DNA of 64,000 bases from Lysobacter prati (GCF_009765215.1 NZ_VLNV01000008.1:1-64000), one strand, 5' to 3'. Counted from the stretch's first letter, positions 44,539 to 53,991 are shown. The notes: generated by a model not told the origin, from the sequence alone. A program made the numbers and translations.

Positions 44539-45057
44539 TCACTTCTTCTCGTCCTTTACCGGTGCTGCCGGCGCGACGGGAGCCGGGGCTGCCGCGGCCG
44601 GCGCGACTGCACCGCCCTTGCCCTTGGCCACGCGCACGCCCTTGGCCTTCATCCACGCATCGAACTCTTCGGCCGTCATCTTCTTGCCGTTCTGGTTCAT
44701 GTCGAACCGCCAAGGCGTGTTGTCGAACTGCGTCTTGGGCTTGTATGCGGCCGGATCAGTCGCGCTTGGCATCGCAGCTGCGGGAGCAGCAGCAGGCAAT
44801 GCCTTGGCCACCTGGCAACCTTCCAGTCGCAGCCGAAACAGCACCTGGTCGACGGCGAGCGCTTCATCGAATGCCTGCGACAGCACGCCGGTCGGCGCAC
44901 CCAGCTGATGGCTGGGCGCCACCAGTTCCGGCGCGATCGGCGCGACCACGGTCGGGCGGATCGGCATCGCTGGAGCCGCCATCGAACCGCATTGCGCCGA
45001 TTGCGCTTGCGCTACTCCTGCGAGCAACAACAACGACACACCGATCATCGCGCGCAT
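44539..45057 (-). CDS. Small exported protein, paralogue with FDNTPWRFDMNQNG motif
   Basis: The 172-residue protein has a signal peptide (MRAMIGVSLLLLAGVAQAQ), a unique middle (LSQAFDEALAVDQVLFRLRL, one Cys), the block YKPKTQFDNTPWRFDMNQNG then KKMTAEEFDAWMKAKGVRVA shared with the gene at 43221, and a Pro/Ala/Val tail ending KDEKK. AAGGAG lies 7 nt upstream of ATG. It precedes the pseudouridine synthase by 25 bp on the same strand. The block is the only part alike between the two paralogues, so it is probably the working domain. Confidence 0.78.
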   Translation of the reverse strand: MRAMIGVSLLLLAGVAQAQSAQCGSMAAPAMPIRPTVVAPIAPELVAPSHQLGAPTGVLSQAFDEALAVDQVLFRLRLEGCQVAKALPAAAPAAAMPSATDPAAYKPKTQFDNTPWRFDMNQNGKKMTAEEFDAWMKAKGVRVAKGKGGAVAPAAAAPAPVAPAAPVKDEKK

Positions 45058-45229
45058 GGCACGGCTCCTTCCATTCGTCTCCGCGACCGGAACGTCGCGG
45101 GGTTGCGTCGGCAGTGTAGGCGCCGATGCAACTGGCGACAACCGCGAAAAATGCCGGAAAACCAGCATCACGCGCGCGTCACGGCGATGCCATGGCGCGT
45201 GCCGGTCGCGATGCTTGCCCCACAAACGA

Positions 45230-45256
45230 CGAAGCCCGGCACGAGGCCGGGCTTCG
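45230..45256. terminator. Hairpin downstream of the first OmpA gene
   Basis: CGAAGCCCGGC-ACGAG-GCCGGGCTTCG, an 11-bp stem about 50 nt past the stop on the minus strand; followed by TCGTTTGTG. A nearly identical hairpin follows the second OmpA gene, showing the duplicated unit includes the 3' UTR. Confidence 0.7.
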
Positions 45257-45306
45257 AAGATTGCGCTGCGGAGACTTCGTTGCCGAAAATCCGCGCGTCG
45301 CGAGCT

Positions 45307-46386
45307 TTAGTTCTGCACGTTCAGCTCGGTACGACGGTTCTTCTCGCTCTTGCAGGCCGGGAAGGCCTGGCCCATGTCCTCGAGCGGACGGCTCTCGCCG
45401 TAACCGATCGGGCCCACCAGGCGAGCAGCGTCCACGCCATTGCTGGTCAGGTAGTCGTACACCGTGGTGGCGCGACGCTCCGACAGCTTCTGGTTGTACG
45501 CGTCCTTGCCGCACTGGTCGGTATGACCGGCGACTTCAACCTTCAGCTCCGGATAACGCTTCAGGATCTCGGTGGCCTCGGAGAGGATCGAGACGGCATC
45601 CGGACGCAGCGTGGCCTTGTCGAAGTCGAAGTTCACGCCCTTCAGGTCGATCGACACCGGCACCGGGCAACCGTCCGGACCGATCGTCTGGCCGGCCTGC
45701 GAACCCGGGCACTTGTCGTCGCAGTTGTTGACGCCGTCACCGTCGTCGTCCAGGTCGGCACAGCTCGGCGCGGCCGGAGCCGGCGCTGCTGCGACAGGAA
45801 GCGCGCCCAGCGGGATCACGACGCCGACGGAGGCCAGCATGTCGCCGAACCAGTCTTCGTTCGGAGCAGAGATGCTGCCGTCGTCGAAGTCGGCGCGGTA
45901 GGCCAGCTCGGTGCGCAGCGACACGCGCTCGCCCAGGGCGGTCTGCAGGCCGACGCCAACCTTGGCGGCGAGGTTGCCCTCGTCACGCTGGCCCGGCGAG
46001 TTCGAGTTCGGGAACGCATCGAATTCTTCTTCCGACTGCTGGTAACCCAGGCCCATCAACAGGTACGGCGCCCAGTTGCGGCCTTCGGCCAGGAAGTGGC
46101 GACGCAGGTCGAACGAGATGCCGTACTGGCTCCAGTTGAGGTTCTGGTTGGCGTCGTTGTTCGGGTTCTGGTAGTTGAGCTCGCCATCGAGCGACCAGTT
46201 CGGGGCCAGGAACTTGCCGACGCCCAGCGCACCAAACGGCGCGTTGCGGGTGCCACGGTCGTTGTCCTGGATGTTCATGCCGGCGGTGCCGGTCAGGTAC
46301 CAGCGGTCATCGAATTCCTGGGCGCTGGCGACCTGGGAAACGGCCAGGCCAGCCAGCAGTGCGGCGCTCAACAAACGGGTCTTCAT
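45307..46386 (-). CDS. OmpA-family outer-membrane protein, first tandem copy
   Basis: The 359-residue protein has a signal peptide (LLSAALLAGLAVSQVASAQ), an N-terminal beta-barrel (EFDDRWYLTGTAGMNIQDND, LGVGKFLAPNWSLDGELNY), a thrombospondin type-3-like calcium segment (CADLDDDGDGVNNCDDKCPG) and a C-terminal OmpA peptidoglycan-binding domain (VNFDFDKATLRPDAVSIL, VEVAGHTDQCGKDAYNQ, LSERRATTVYDYL). It anchors the outer membrane to the cell wall. AAGGAG lies 6 nt before ATG. The 3' part is nearly identical in DNA to the next gene, whereas the barrel differs clearly. Confidence 0.94.
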   Translation of the reverse strand: MKTRLLSAALLAGLAVSQVASAQEFDDRWYLTGTAGMNIQDNDRGTRNAPFGALGVGKFLAPNWSLDGELNYQNPNNDANQNLNWSQYGISFDLRRHFLAEGRNWAPYLLMGLGYQQSEEEFDAFPNSNSPGQRDEGNLAAKVGVGLQTALGERVSLRTELAYRADFDDGSISAPNEDWFGDMLASVGVVIPLGALPVAAAPAPAAPSCADLDDDGDGVNNCDDKCPGSQAGQTIGPDGCPVPVSIDLKGVNFDFDKATLRPDAVSILSEATEILKRYPELKVEVAGHTDQCGKDAYNQKLSERRATTVYDYLTSNGVDAARLVGPIGYGESRPLEDMGQAFPACKSEKNRRTELNVQN

Positions 46387-46502
46387 GTGTCACTCCTTGA
46401 TCAGTCAGAAACGGACGGGGAAATACAGGCGTACTGCAGGCAAGCGCGTTGCGGTAGCTGAATCGGCCTTGGCGGGGGCCAAGGGGGTCACTGACGGCGG
46501 CG

Positions 46503-46529
46503 ATCATACACCGTGATTGTATTTGTTAA
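46503..46529 (-). promoter_or_regulatory. Candidate promoter of the first OmpA gene
   Basis: An AT-rich island in GC-rich DNA. On the minus strand, TTAACA (46529-46524) and TATGAT (46508-46503) are 15 bp apart, shorter than ideal, giving a leader of about 110 nt. Confidence 0.35.
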
Positions 46530-46583
46530 TACTGGTTAACGTTTTTTTAGGAATTAATCTGATACGGCTAAGTCCCATAACGA

Positions 46584-46610
46584 CGAAGCCCGGCCAGAGG
46601 CCGGGCTTCG
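46584..46610. terminator. Hairpin downstream of the second OmpA gene
   Basis: CGAAGCCCGGCC-AGA-GGCCGGGCTTCG, a 12-bp stem, about 37 nt past the stop, matching the one at 45230-45256 with changes in the loop. Confidence 0.7.
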
Positions 46611-46646
46611 AAGATTGCGGTTCCGGAGAATCCGCGTCGTCGAGCT

Positions 46647-47750
46647 TTAGTTCTGCACGTTCAGCTCGGTACGACGGTTCTTCTCGCTCTTGCAGCCCGG
46701 GAAGGCCTGGCCCATGTCCTCGAGCGGACGGCTCTCGCCGTAACCGATCGGGCCCACGAGGCGAGCGGCGTCCACGCCATTGCCGGTCAGGTAGTCGTAC
46801 ACCGCGGTGGCACGACGCTCCGACAGCTTCTGGTTGTAGTCGTCCTTGCCGCACTGGTCGGTATGACCGGCGACTTCAACCTTCAGCTCCGGATAACGCT
46901 TCAGGATCTCGGTGGCCTCGGAGAGGATCGAGACGGCGTCCGGACGCAGCGTGGCCTTGTCGAAGTCGAAGTTCACGCCCTTCAGGTCGATCGACACCGG
47001 CACCGGGCAACCGTCCGGACCGATCGTCTGGCCGGCCTGCGAACCCGGGCACTTGTCGTCGCAGTTGTTGACGCCGTCACCGTCGTCATCCAGGTCGGCG
47101 CAGCTCGGCGCGGCCGGAGCCGGCGGAGCAGCGACGATCGGCGGACCCAGCGGGATCACGACGCCGACCGAAGCCAGCAGATCGCCGTACCAGGATTCGT
47201 CGTTGAGCGGCGCACCGCCTGCACTGGTGCTGAAATCGCTGTCGTCGAAGTCGGCACGGTAGGCCAGCTCGGTGCGGATCGCAGCGCGCTTGCCGTACAG
47301 GGCGCTCTGGACGCCGACACCGACCTTGGCGGCCAGGTTGCCTTCCTTGCGCTCGATCGGCGAATTCGGATCCGGGAAGTTGTCGAACTCATGCTCCGAC
47401 CGCTGGTAGCCCAGGCCCATCAAAATGTACGGAGCCCAGTTGCGACCCTCTTCGACGAAGTGGTAGCGACCGTCAAACGAAATCCCGTACTGGCTCCAGT
47501 TGAGATCCTGGTTGTCGTCCATGTTCGGGTTCTGGTAGTTCAGCTCGCCGTCGATCGACCAGTTCTGGTTAAGGAACTTGCCGACGCCGATCGCACCGAA
47601 CGGCGCATTGCGCGTGCCGCGATCGTTGTCCTGGATGTTCATGCCGGCCGAGCCGGTCAGATACCAGCGATCATCGAATTCCTGCGCATTGGCAGCCTGG
47701 GCCAGACTCAGACCACCCAGCAGGGCGGCGCAGAGGAGTTTCTTATTCAT
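46647..47750 (-). CDS. OmpA-family outer-membrane protein, second tandem copy
   Basis: The 367-residue protein has a signal peptide (KKLLCAALLGGLSLAQAANA), the same barrel start (EFDDRWYLTGSAGMNIQDND), a slightly longer barrel (SSDFSTSAGGAPLNDES-type loop), the CADLDDDGDGVNNCDDKCPG segment and the OmpA domain (VEVAGHTDQCGKDDYNQ). AGGAG lies 8 nt before the chosen ATG; the leader TGATCAAGGAG is shared with the first copy. About 475 bp at its 3' end differ from the neighbour at roughly a dozen sites, so this part was recently copied or converted. It is the upstream gene of the pair. Confidence 0.94.
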   Translation of the reverse strand: MNKKLLCAALLGGLSLAQAANAQEFDDRWYLTGSAGMNIQDNDRGTRNAPFGAIGVGKFLNQNWSIDGELNYQNPNMDDNQDLNWSQYGISFDGRYHFVEEGRNWAPYILMGLGYQRSEHEFDNFPDPNSPIERKEGNLAAKVGVGVQSALYGKRAAIRTELAYRADFDDSDFSTSAGGAPLNDESWYGDLLASVGVVIPLGPPIVAAPPAPAAPSCADLDDDGDGVNNCDDKCPGSQAGQTIGPDGCPVPVSIDLKGVNFDFDKATLRPDAVSILSEATEILKRYPELKVEVAGHTDQCGKDDYNQKLSERRATAVYDYLTGNGVDAARLVGPIGYGESRPLEDMGQAFPGCKSEKNRRTELNVQN

Positions 47751-47924
47751 ATATCCAGCTCCTTGATCAAAAAACGGAAACAGCGTCTGCGAGGTTCCCA
47801 CTTAGGACGGCCGCCAGACGACGCCATCGGGGCGGAGGTTAAATTTGCCTATGTGAAAGCGGTGTTAACGGTGATCTAACAATCCCGGAAGTTCCCAAGC
47901 CAACGTCCGGCAATTGGTCGGTAT

Positions 47925-49388
47925 TCAGCAACGCAAGCCGTCCATCAGCCGGGTAACCGGTTGCGCCAGCAGCTGCTCGGGATCGGCAACCAGCGCGAGC
48001 AGCCCGGCGACCTGCCGGTCAGGCAGTTTTGCCGCGACAGCCGCTTCAAACTTGGCCATCAGCAGCGGAATACCCTCACCCCGGCGGCGGCGGTGGCCGA
48101 CCGGATAATCGACAGAAACCTTTTCGCTCCGCGTTCCGTCCTTGAAGAAAACCTGAACGGAGTTTCCGATATACCGCCTGTCGGGATCGAAATAATCCCG
48201 GGTGAACGCGGGGTCTTCCTCCACGAGCATGCGCTCACGCAATGCGTCGATGCGCGGATCTGCCGCCACCGCGTCGCCGTAGTCGTCGGCACGCAGTCGC
48301 CCGTACAGCAACGGCACGGCGACCATGTACTGGATGCAATGATCGCGGTCGGCGTAGTTCGCCAGCGGGCCGGTCTTGTCGATGATGCGCATCGCCGCCT
48401 GCTGGGTCTGGATGACGATTGCCTCGATCGCATCCACGCCTTGCGCATCGATTCGCGCGCCGACCTGCGCGTGCAGCTGCATCGCACACTCCACCGCGGT
48501 CTGCGCATGGAACTCCGCCGGGTAGCTGATCTTGAACAGGATGTTCTCCATTACATAGCTGCCGAACGGCCGCTCGAACTCGAACGGTTGGCCCTCGAAG
48601 GCCACGTCCTGGAAGCCCCATGTCGGTGCGCTCAGGGCACTGGGATATCCGATCTCGCCCTTCACCGCATTGAGCGCATGCGTGACCGCGCGACGGCATG
48701 CGTCACCGGCGGCCCAGCTCTTGCGAGGGCCAGTGTTGGGCGCGTGCCGGTAAGTGCGCAGCACGCCGTTGTCGATCCAGCTGTGAGATATGGCAGTGAC
48801 GATCTGCTCCTTGCCGCCGCCCAGCATCGCGGTGGCAACGGCGGTCGACGCCAGGCGCACCAGGATCACGTGGTCGAGGCCGACGCGATTGAAGGAGTTC
48901 TTCAATGCGTAACAGCCCTGGATCTCGTGCGCCTTGATGGCATGGGCCAGCACGTCGCGCACGGTCATCACTGCGCCGCCATCGACCTGCGCCCTTCGTC
49001 CCAGGTAGTCGGCCACTGCCAGGATCGCGCCGAGGTTGTCCGACGGATGCCCCCACTCTGCCGCCAGCCAGGTGTCGTTGAAGTCGAGCCAGCGGATCTG
49101 CACGCCGATGTTGTAGGCGGCCTGGACCGGGTCGAGCTCGTGTGAGGTGAAGGGAACGCGCGCGCCACCGGGCAGCACCGCGCCGGGCACCAGCGGCCCC
49201 AGGTGCCTGACGCACTCGGGGTGGTCCATCGCCAGCGCCGCACAGGCCAGCGAGTCGAGCAGCATGTAGCGGGCGGTGTCGTAGGCCTCGCTCGAATCGA
49301 TCCGGTAGTCGACGACGTAGTCGGCGATATCCGCCATCGCCGCATCGGGCGGAGGACGGACGGCGGAGCGAAGGTCGGTGTGGCTCAT
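47925..49388 (-). CDS. prpD: 2-methylcitrate dehydratase (MmgE/PrpD family)
   Basis: Dehydrates 2-methylcitrate to cis-2-methylaconitate in the propionate cycle. The 487-residue protein matches the family length, with IADYVVDYRIDSSEAYDTAR near the start, RWLDFNDTWLAAEWGHPSDN, GNSFNR-like LKNSFNRVGLDHV, ISHSWIDNGVLRTYRHAP, KSWAAGDACRRAV and DRDHCIQYMVAVPLL. The start MSHTDLRSAV was chosen over an upstream extension. It is separated from prpC/prpB by 12 kb, so the pathway is split over two loci. Confidence 0.93.
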   Translation of the reverse strand: MSHTDLRSAVRPPPDAAMADIADYVVDYRIDSSEAYDTARYMLLDSLACAALAMDHPECVRHLGPLVPGAVLPGGARVPFTSHELDPVQAAYNIGVQIRWLDFNDTWLAAEWGHPSDNLGAILAVADYLGRRAQVDGGAVMTVRDVLAHAIKAHEIQGCYALKNSFNRVGLDHVILVRLASTAVATAMLGGGKEQIVTAISHSWIDNGVLRTYRHAPNTGPRKSWAAGDACRRAVTHALNAVKGEIGYPSALSAPTWGFQDVAFEGQPFEFERPFGSYVMENILFKISYPAEFHAQTAVECAMQLHAQVGARIDAQGVDAIEAIVIQTQQAAMRIIDKTGPLANYADRDHCIQYMVAVPLLYGRLRADDYGDAVAADPRIDALRERMLVEEDPAFTRDYFDPDRRYIGNSVQVFFKDGTRSEKVSVDYPVGHRRRRGEGIPLLMAKFEAAVAAKLPDRQVAGLLALVADPEQLLAQPVTRLMDGLRC

Positions 49389-49549
49389 GAGCGGTCCCGT
49401 GGACGGTGCCGCGCGCATTGTCGTCGGGTGGTGGTGGCCTCGATGTGAGCACTCGGGATTGCACGCCGAGGCGATTGCCGATCGCGACGGAACGCACCGG
49501 CACGCGAATGACGCTTGGAAAAGCCGCGCCACAGGCCCACCCTTGATGC

Positions 49550-50341
49550 ATGGACGTCCCTACCCGCCTTCCGACGCTGTTCCTCTCCCATGGCTCGCCG
49601 ATGCTGGCGGTCGAAGACTCACCTGCTGGCCGCTTCCTCGACGGCCTCGGTCGACAATTGCCGTGGCCGCGGGCGGTCGTGGTCGTCTCGGCGCATTTCA
49701 TGACGGACCGGCCGATGGTGGGCGGGCATATCCAGCCGCACACCGTGCACGACTTCGGTGGCTTCCCCGAACCGCTCTACCAGATCCGCTACCCGGCGCC
49801 CGGTGCGCCCGACCTGGCCGAACAGATCGCGCAACGACTCGCCGATGCCGGGCTCAATCCGCGCGTGCGCGAGAACCACGGCCTCGACCATGGCGTCTGG
49901 GTGCCGATGCTGCGCATGTATCCCGACGCCGACGTGCCGGTGGTGCCGGTCTCGGTGATGCCGCACGGCAATGCCGCGCAGCACTACGCGCTCGGCCAAG
50001 CGCTGGCGCCGCTGCGCGATGAAGGCGTACTGGTGATCGGTTCGGGTGGATTCGTGCACAACCTGGGTGATCTGGACTGGAAACATCCGCAGGCTGCATT
50101 GGCACCGTGGGCACAGGAGTTCGGCGACTGGATGCACACGATGTTGGCCGCGCACGACTGGCCGGCCCTGCTGGACTGGCAACAGCGCGCGCCGCACGCG
50201 CAGCATGCGCATCCCACGGTCGAGCACCTGATGCCGTTGTTTGTCGCCCTCGGCGCCGCGGGGGACACTCCGAATGTTCGTGCGATCCATCGATCGCACG
50301 AGTTCGGTTCGCTGTCACTAGATGCTTTCGCGTTCGATTGA
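49550..50341 (+). CDS. ygiD: LigB-family 4,5-DOPA dioxygenase-like protein
   Basis: A class III extradiol ring-cleaving dioxygenase. The 263-residue protein shows the metal-binding His residues in LFLSHGSPML, VVVSAHFMTDRP, ENHGLDHGVWVPML and VIGSGGFVHNLGDL. The E. coli relative YgiD cleaves DOPA; the substrate here is inferred only. No signal peptide is seen. Its stop lies 4 bp from the convergent LysR gene. Upstream, prpD is divergent. Confidence 0.9.
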   Translation: MDVPTRLPTLFLSHGSPMLAVEDSPAGRFLDGLGRQLPWPRAVVVVSAHFMTDRPMVGGHIQPHTVHDFGGFPEPLYQIRYPAPGAPDLAEQIAQRLADAGLNPRVRENHGLDHGVWVPMLRMYPDADVPVVPVSVMPHGNAAQHYALGQALAPLRDEGVLVIGSGGFVHNLGDLDWKHPQAALAPWAQEFGDWMHTMLAAHDWPALLDWQQRAPHAQHAHPTVEHLMPLFVALGAAGDTPNVRAIHRSHEFGSLSLDAFAFD

Positions 50342-50345
50342 GTCG

Positions 50346-51251
50346 TCACTCCCGCGGCAGCACCTGCGCCAACCGCTCGTCCATGAAGTCGACGAACGCA
50401 CGCACGCGCGGCGGCACCAGCCGCCGTTGCGGCATCACCGCATAGATGCCGGTCTCGGCCAGCGGATAATCGGCCAGCACGAGCTGCAGCCTGCCGCTAC
50501 GCAGATCGTCGGCTGCGTGCCAGGTCGAATGCAGGGCGATGCCGAGTCCGGCGACGGCGGCGTCGCGCACCACTTCGCCGTAGTTGCTTTCGATGCGGCC
50601 ATGCACGCGCACCGCCACTTCACCGCCCGCGCCATCGCTCATCCGCCACACGTCCTGCCGCCCCTGGCTGCCGACCAGCAGCACGCAATCATGTTCGGCC
50701 AGTTCCTGCGGCGTGCTTGGCACGCCGCGCCGTCGCAGGTAGTCGGGCGAAGCGCACAGCACCCGCCGGTTCGGCGCCAGCTTGCGGGCGACCAGGTTGG
50801 AATCGGCCAGCTCGCCGATCCGGATCGCCAGGTCGAACCCGGAACTGACCAGGTCGACCATCTGGTCGTTCAGGTTGAGGCTCAACCGCACGCGCGGATG
50901 GCGCTCCAGGAACTCCGGCACCAGCGTCGATACATATAAACGTCCGAACGAGGCGGACGTCGTCACGCGCAGGGTCCCGGCAATCTCGCTCCCGCCCAGG
51001 CCCAGGCTGCTGGTCAGGGCCTCCAGGTCCTCCACCAGCGCCCGCCCCTGTTCGGCCAGCGCGGCGCCCTCAGGCGTCGCGTGTAGCCTGCGCGTGGTCC
51101 GGTGCAGCAGGCGTACGCCCAGGTCGCGCTCCAGCCGCTTGAGGCGCTGGCTGGCTACGGCTACGGACAGATCGAGGCTGCGGGCCGCCGCGCTGATCGA
51201 GCCCAGGTCGAGCACGCGCAGAAAGAGGCTGATGTCGCCGATGCGATCCAT
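50346..51251 (-). CDS. LysR-family transcriptional regulator
   Basis: The 301-residue protein has the N-terminal LysR helix-turn-helix (FLRVLDLGSISAAARSLDLSV, RLKRLERDLGVRLLHRTTR) and a substrate-binding domain with SLNLNDQMVDLVSSGFDLAI. It is divergent from an MFS transporter gene, with 110 bp or so between starts, the usual arrangement for a LysR regulator and its target. Inducer unknown. Confidence 0.93.
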   Translation of the reverse strand: MDRIGDISLFLRVLDLGSISAAARSLDLSVAVASQRLKRLERDLGVRLLHRTTRRLHATPEGAALAEQGRALVEDLEALTSSLGLGGSEIAGTLRVTTSASFGRLYVSTLVPEFLERHPRVRLSLNLNDQMVDLVSSGFDLAIRIGELADSNLVARKLAPNRRVLCASPDYLRRRGVPSTPQELAEHDCVLLVGSQGRQDVWRMSDGAGGEVAVRVHGRIESNYGEVVRDAAVAGLGIALHSTWHAADDLRSGRLQLVLADYPLAETGIYAVMPQRRLVPPRVRAFVDFMDERLAQVLPRE

Positions 51252-51360
51252 TGATTATCAACGCTGCGTTGAAACTGCTTAGTCATCCTGCCGGTTTTTA
51301 TGGAATATGCAACGGCCTAGCCTGCGCACCTCCCCTTCCTCCTCTAGCGGACGCCGCAGT

Positions 51361-52569
51361 ATGGCCCTCGCCACCGCCCCATCCCTTCGCGCCCCTTCAA
51401 GTCCGGCGCCGACCTCCGGCCGCATGCCGGTGGCGCTGTACGCCCTGACCGCCGGTTCGTTCGGCATCGGCTGCGCCGAGTTCGTGATCATGGGCCTGCT
51501 GCTGCAGGTCGCCGCCGACCTGCATGTCTCCATCGCCGCCGCCGGCATGCTGGTGTCGGGCTACGCGCTGGGCGTGTTTGTCGGCGCCCCGGTGCTGACC
51601 CTGCTGACCCGCCGCATGCCGCGCAAGGCGGTGCTGCTGGCGCTGATGGCGATCTACACGATCGGCAACGCCGCCTGTGCGCTGGCGCCGGACTACACCA
51701 CGCTGATGGCCGCGCGCGTGCTGACCTCTCTGACCCACGGCACGTTCTTTGGTGTCGGCGCGGTGGTGGCGACCGGCCTGGTTCCCTCCGACCGCAAGGC
51801 CTCGGCCATTTCCGTCATGTTCTCGGGCCTGACCCTGGCCACGCTGCTGGGCATGCCGGCCGGCGCCTGGCTCGGGTTGCACCTGGGCTGGCGTTCCACC
51901 TTCTGGGCGATGAGCCTGGTCGGCGTGGTCTCGCTGCTGGTGATCGCACTGCTGGTGCCGCGCAGCCGCGAGGTGCAGGCACCGGTCGCCGTGCGCGAGG
52001 AACTGCGCACGATCGTGCGTCCTCAGGTCCTGCTCGGACTGTTGATGACGATGCTGGGATTTGCCGGCGTGTTCGTCGTGATCACTTACATCCAGCCGCT
52101 GCTCACCGGCCTGGCCGGATTCTCCGAAAGCGCCGTCTCGCCGATCCTGTTGCTGTTCGGTGCCGGCATGGTGGTGGGCAACCTGCTCGGCGGCCATTTC
52201 GCCGACCGCAAGCCGACGCCTGCGTTGCTGGGCACGCTGGCCGCGCTGGCCATCGTGCTGGGCCTGATGAGCTTCGCCCTGCACAACCAGTTCGCCATCG
52301 TCGCCTTTGTCACCGCACTGGGCATCGCTGCATTCGCCACGGTCTCGCCATTGCAACTGCGCGTGCTGCGCCACGCCTCCGGTGCCGGCGAGAACCTGGC
52401 ATCGAGCTTCAACATCGCCGCCTTCAACCTCGGCAATGCCATGGGCGCATGGCTCGGCGGCGTGGTCATCGAACGCGGCCCCGGCCTGGAAGCGGTGACG
52501 TGGGCCGCAGCAGCGGTGACCGTCGCAGGCTTGGCCGTCGCGCTGTGGAGCGTGCGCCTGGAAGGTTGA
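51361..52569 (+). CDS. MFS transporter (AraJ-like drug/sugar efflux type)
   Basis: The 402-residue protein has 12 predicted transmembrane helices, beginning ALYALTAGSFGIGCAEFVIM, with motif A-like LTRRMPRKAVLLALM. It resembles AraJ/YdhP-type efflux members (FVIMGLLLQVAADLHVSI, LTHGTFFGVGAVVATGLVP). Substrate unknown. The ATG at 51361 was chosen; an in-frame ATG at 51307 would add 18 residues with many Ser. It is divergent from the LysR gene, likely its regulator. Confidence 0.9.
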   Translation: MALATAPSLRAPSSPAPTSGRMPVALYALTAGSFGIGCAEFVIMGLLLQVAADLHVSIAAAGMLVSGYALGVFVGAPVLTLLTRRMPRKAVLLALMAIYTIGNAACALAPDYTTLMAARVLTSLTHGTFFGVGAVVATGLVPSDRKASAISVMFSGLTLATLLGMPAGAWLGLHLGWRSTFWAMSLVGVVSLLVIALLVPRSREVQAPVAVREELRTIVRPQVLLGLLMTMLGFAGVFVVITYIQPLLTGLAGFSESAVSPILLLFGAGMVVGNLLGGHFADRKPTPALLGTLAALAIVLGLMSFALHNQFAIVAFVTALGIAAFATVSPLQLRVLRHASGAGENLASSFNIAAFNLGNAMGAWLGGVVIERGPGLEAVTWAAAAVTVAGLAVALWSVRLEG

Positions 52570-52644
52570 GCGCGGCGCCACATTGCCTGCGGGCTGCGTG
52601 CCCGAACGTACCTGACTCCACCACTCGCGAAGGAATTGCGTGCC

Positions 52645-53943
52645 ATGAACCACCTTGCCTCTTCCACCCTGCTCGCCGCCTTGCTGCTGGCAGTTACCGC
52701 AGCACCGCTGCCATCACGCGCCGGCGAAGCGACGCACTGGGCCACCACGTGGACTGCCAGCCCGCAGCCACTGTGGGCGGGTGATTTCGTACTGCCCACC
52801 AACGTTCCCCATCACCTGTGGAACCAGACCGTGCGGCAGACCGCGCGCGTGAGCATCGGCGGAGCGCGCGTGCGCGTGCTGCTTTCGAACGAGTACGGCA
52901 GCAAGCCTCTGCGGATCGGCGCGGCGCGCATTGCGCGAAGCCAGGGCGATGGTCGCATTGCCGCGGCGAGCGATCGCACACTGACGTTCGGTGGCAAGAC
53001 GTCGGTGGTCATTCCGCCGGGCGCGCCGATGCTCAGCGATCCTGTCGAGCTGGACGTGCCCGCGCTCGGTGACGTCTCGGTCAGCCTGTACCTGCCCGAG
53101 CCGACGCCACCGGCGACGTTCCACTGGGATGCGCGCCAGACCACCCTGGTCGGCGCGGGCGACCAGACCGGCGCGACCGCGTTGAAGGCCGAGACCACGC
53201 TGAGCACGCGCGTGTTTCTGTCAGCCATACAGGTGCAAACGCCGGCGCCCACCCGCAGCGTGGTCGCACTGGGCGACTCGATCACCGACGGCAACATGTC
53301 GACAGTGGACCAGAACCGCCGCTGGCCCGACTTCCCGGCCCGTCGCATGGCCGGCCAGGACGTCGCCGTGCTCAACGCCGGCATCTCCGGTGCGCGCCTG
53401 CTGCAGGACAAAATGGGCAGCAATGCGCTGGCGCGTTTCGACCGCGACGTGCTCGCGCAGCCGGGCGTGGCGGCCGCCGTGGTCTTCATCGGCATCAACG
53501 ACATCGGCTGGAACGGCACCGCCGTCGCGCCGGCCGACCCCGCCGCGCGCGCCGAAGACCTCATCGCCGGCTACCGCCAGCTGATCGCCCGCGCGCATAC
53601 ACGCGGCGTGCGCATCGTCGGTGCGACCCTGACGCCGTTCGAAGGCGCCTTGCAGGACACTCCGATGCGTGGCTACTTCGACGCCGACAAGGAACGCGTG
53701 CGCCAGGCCGTCAATGCCTGGATTCGCGACAGCGGCGAGTTCGACGCGGTGCTGGACTTCGACGCGGTCACCCGTGACCCGTCGCGCCCGGCCCGTTTTT
53801 TGCCCGCCTACGACTCGGGCGACCATCTCCATCCCGGCGATGCCGGCTACCAGGCGATGGCCGACTCGATCGATCTACGTGCCCTGCTCGGCGACGAACC
53901 GGCAGTGGCCGCAGGACGCACTCTGACTTCCCACGCACGCTGA
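52645..53943 (+). CDS. Exported SGNH/GDSL hydrolase
   Basis: The 432-residue protein has a signal peptide (LLAALLLAVTAAPLPSRAG), an N-terminal beta domain (THWATTWTASPQPLW, RVSIGGARVRVLLSNEYGS) and the SGNH esterase domain: Ser in VVALGDSITDGN, Gly in LNAGISGARLL, Asn in VFIGINDIGWN, and Asp/His in SGDHLHPGDAGYQAM. It probably cleaves ester bonds of glycans or lipids in the periplasm. AAGGA lies about 11 nt before ATG. It precedes an aldo/keto reductase gene by 48 nt. Confidence 0.9.
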   Translation: MNHLASSTLLAALLLAVTAAPLPSRAGEATHWATTWTASPQPLWAGDFVLPTNVPHHLWNQTVRQTARVSIGGARVRVLLSNEYGSKPLRIGAARIARSQGDGRIAAASDRTLTFGGKTSVVIPPGAPMLSDPVELDVPALGDVSVSLYLPEPTPPATFHWDARQTTLVGAGDQTGATALKAETTLSTRVFLSAIQVQTPAPTRSVVALGDSITDGNMSTVDQNRRWPDFPARRMAGQDVAVLNAGISGARLLQDKMGSNALARFDRDVLAQPGVAAAVVFIGINDIGWNGTAVAPADPAARAEDLIAGYRQLIARAHTRGVRIVGATLTPFEGALQDTPMRGYFDADKERVRQAVNAWIRDSGEFDAVLDFDAVTRDPSRPARFLPAYDSGDHLHPGDAGYQAMADSIDLRALLGDEPAVAAGRTLTSHAR

Positions 53944-53991
53944 ATCCCACCACTCTGACTTCACGCGCACTCACTTCCAGGAATCGCAACG

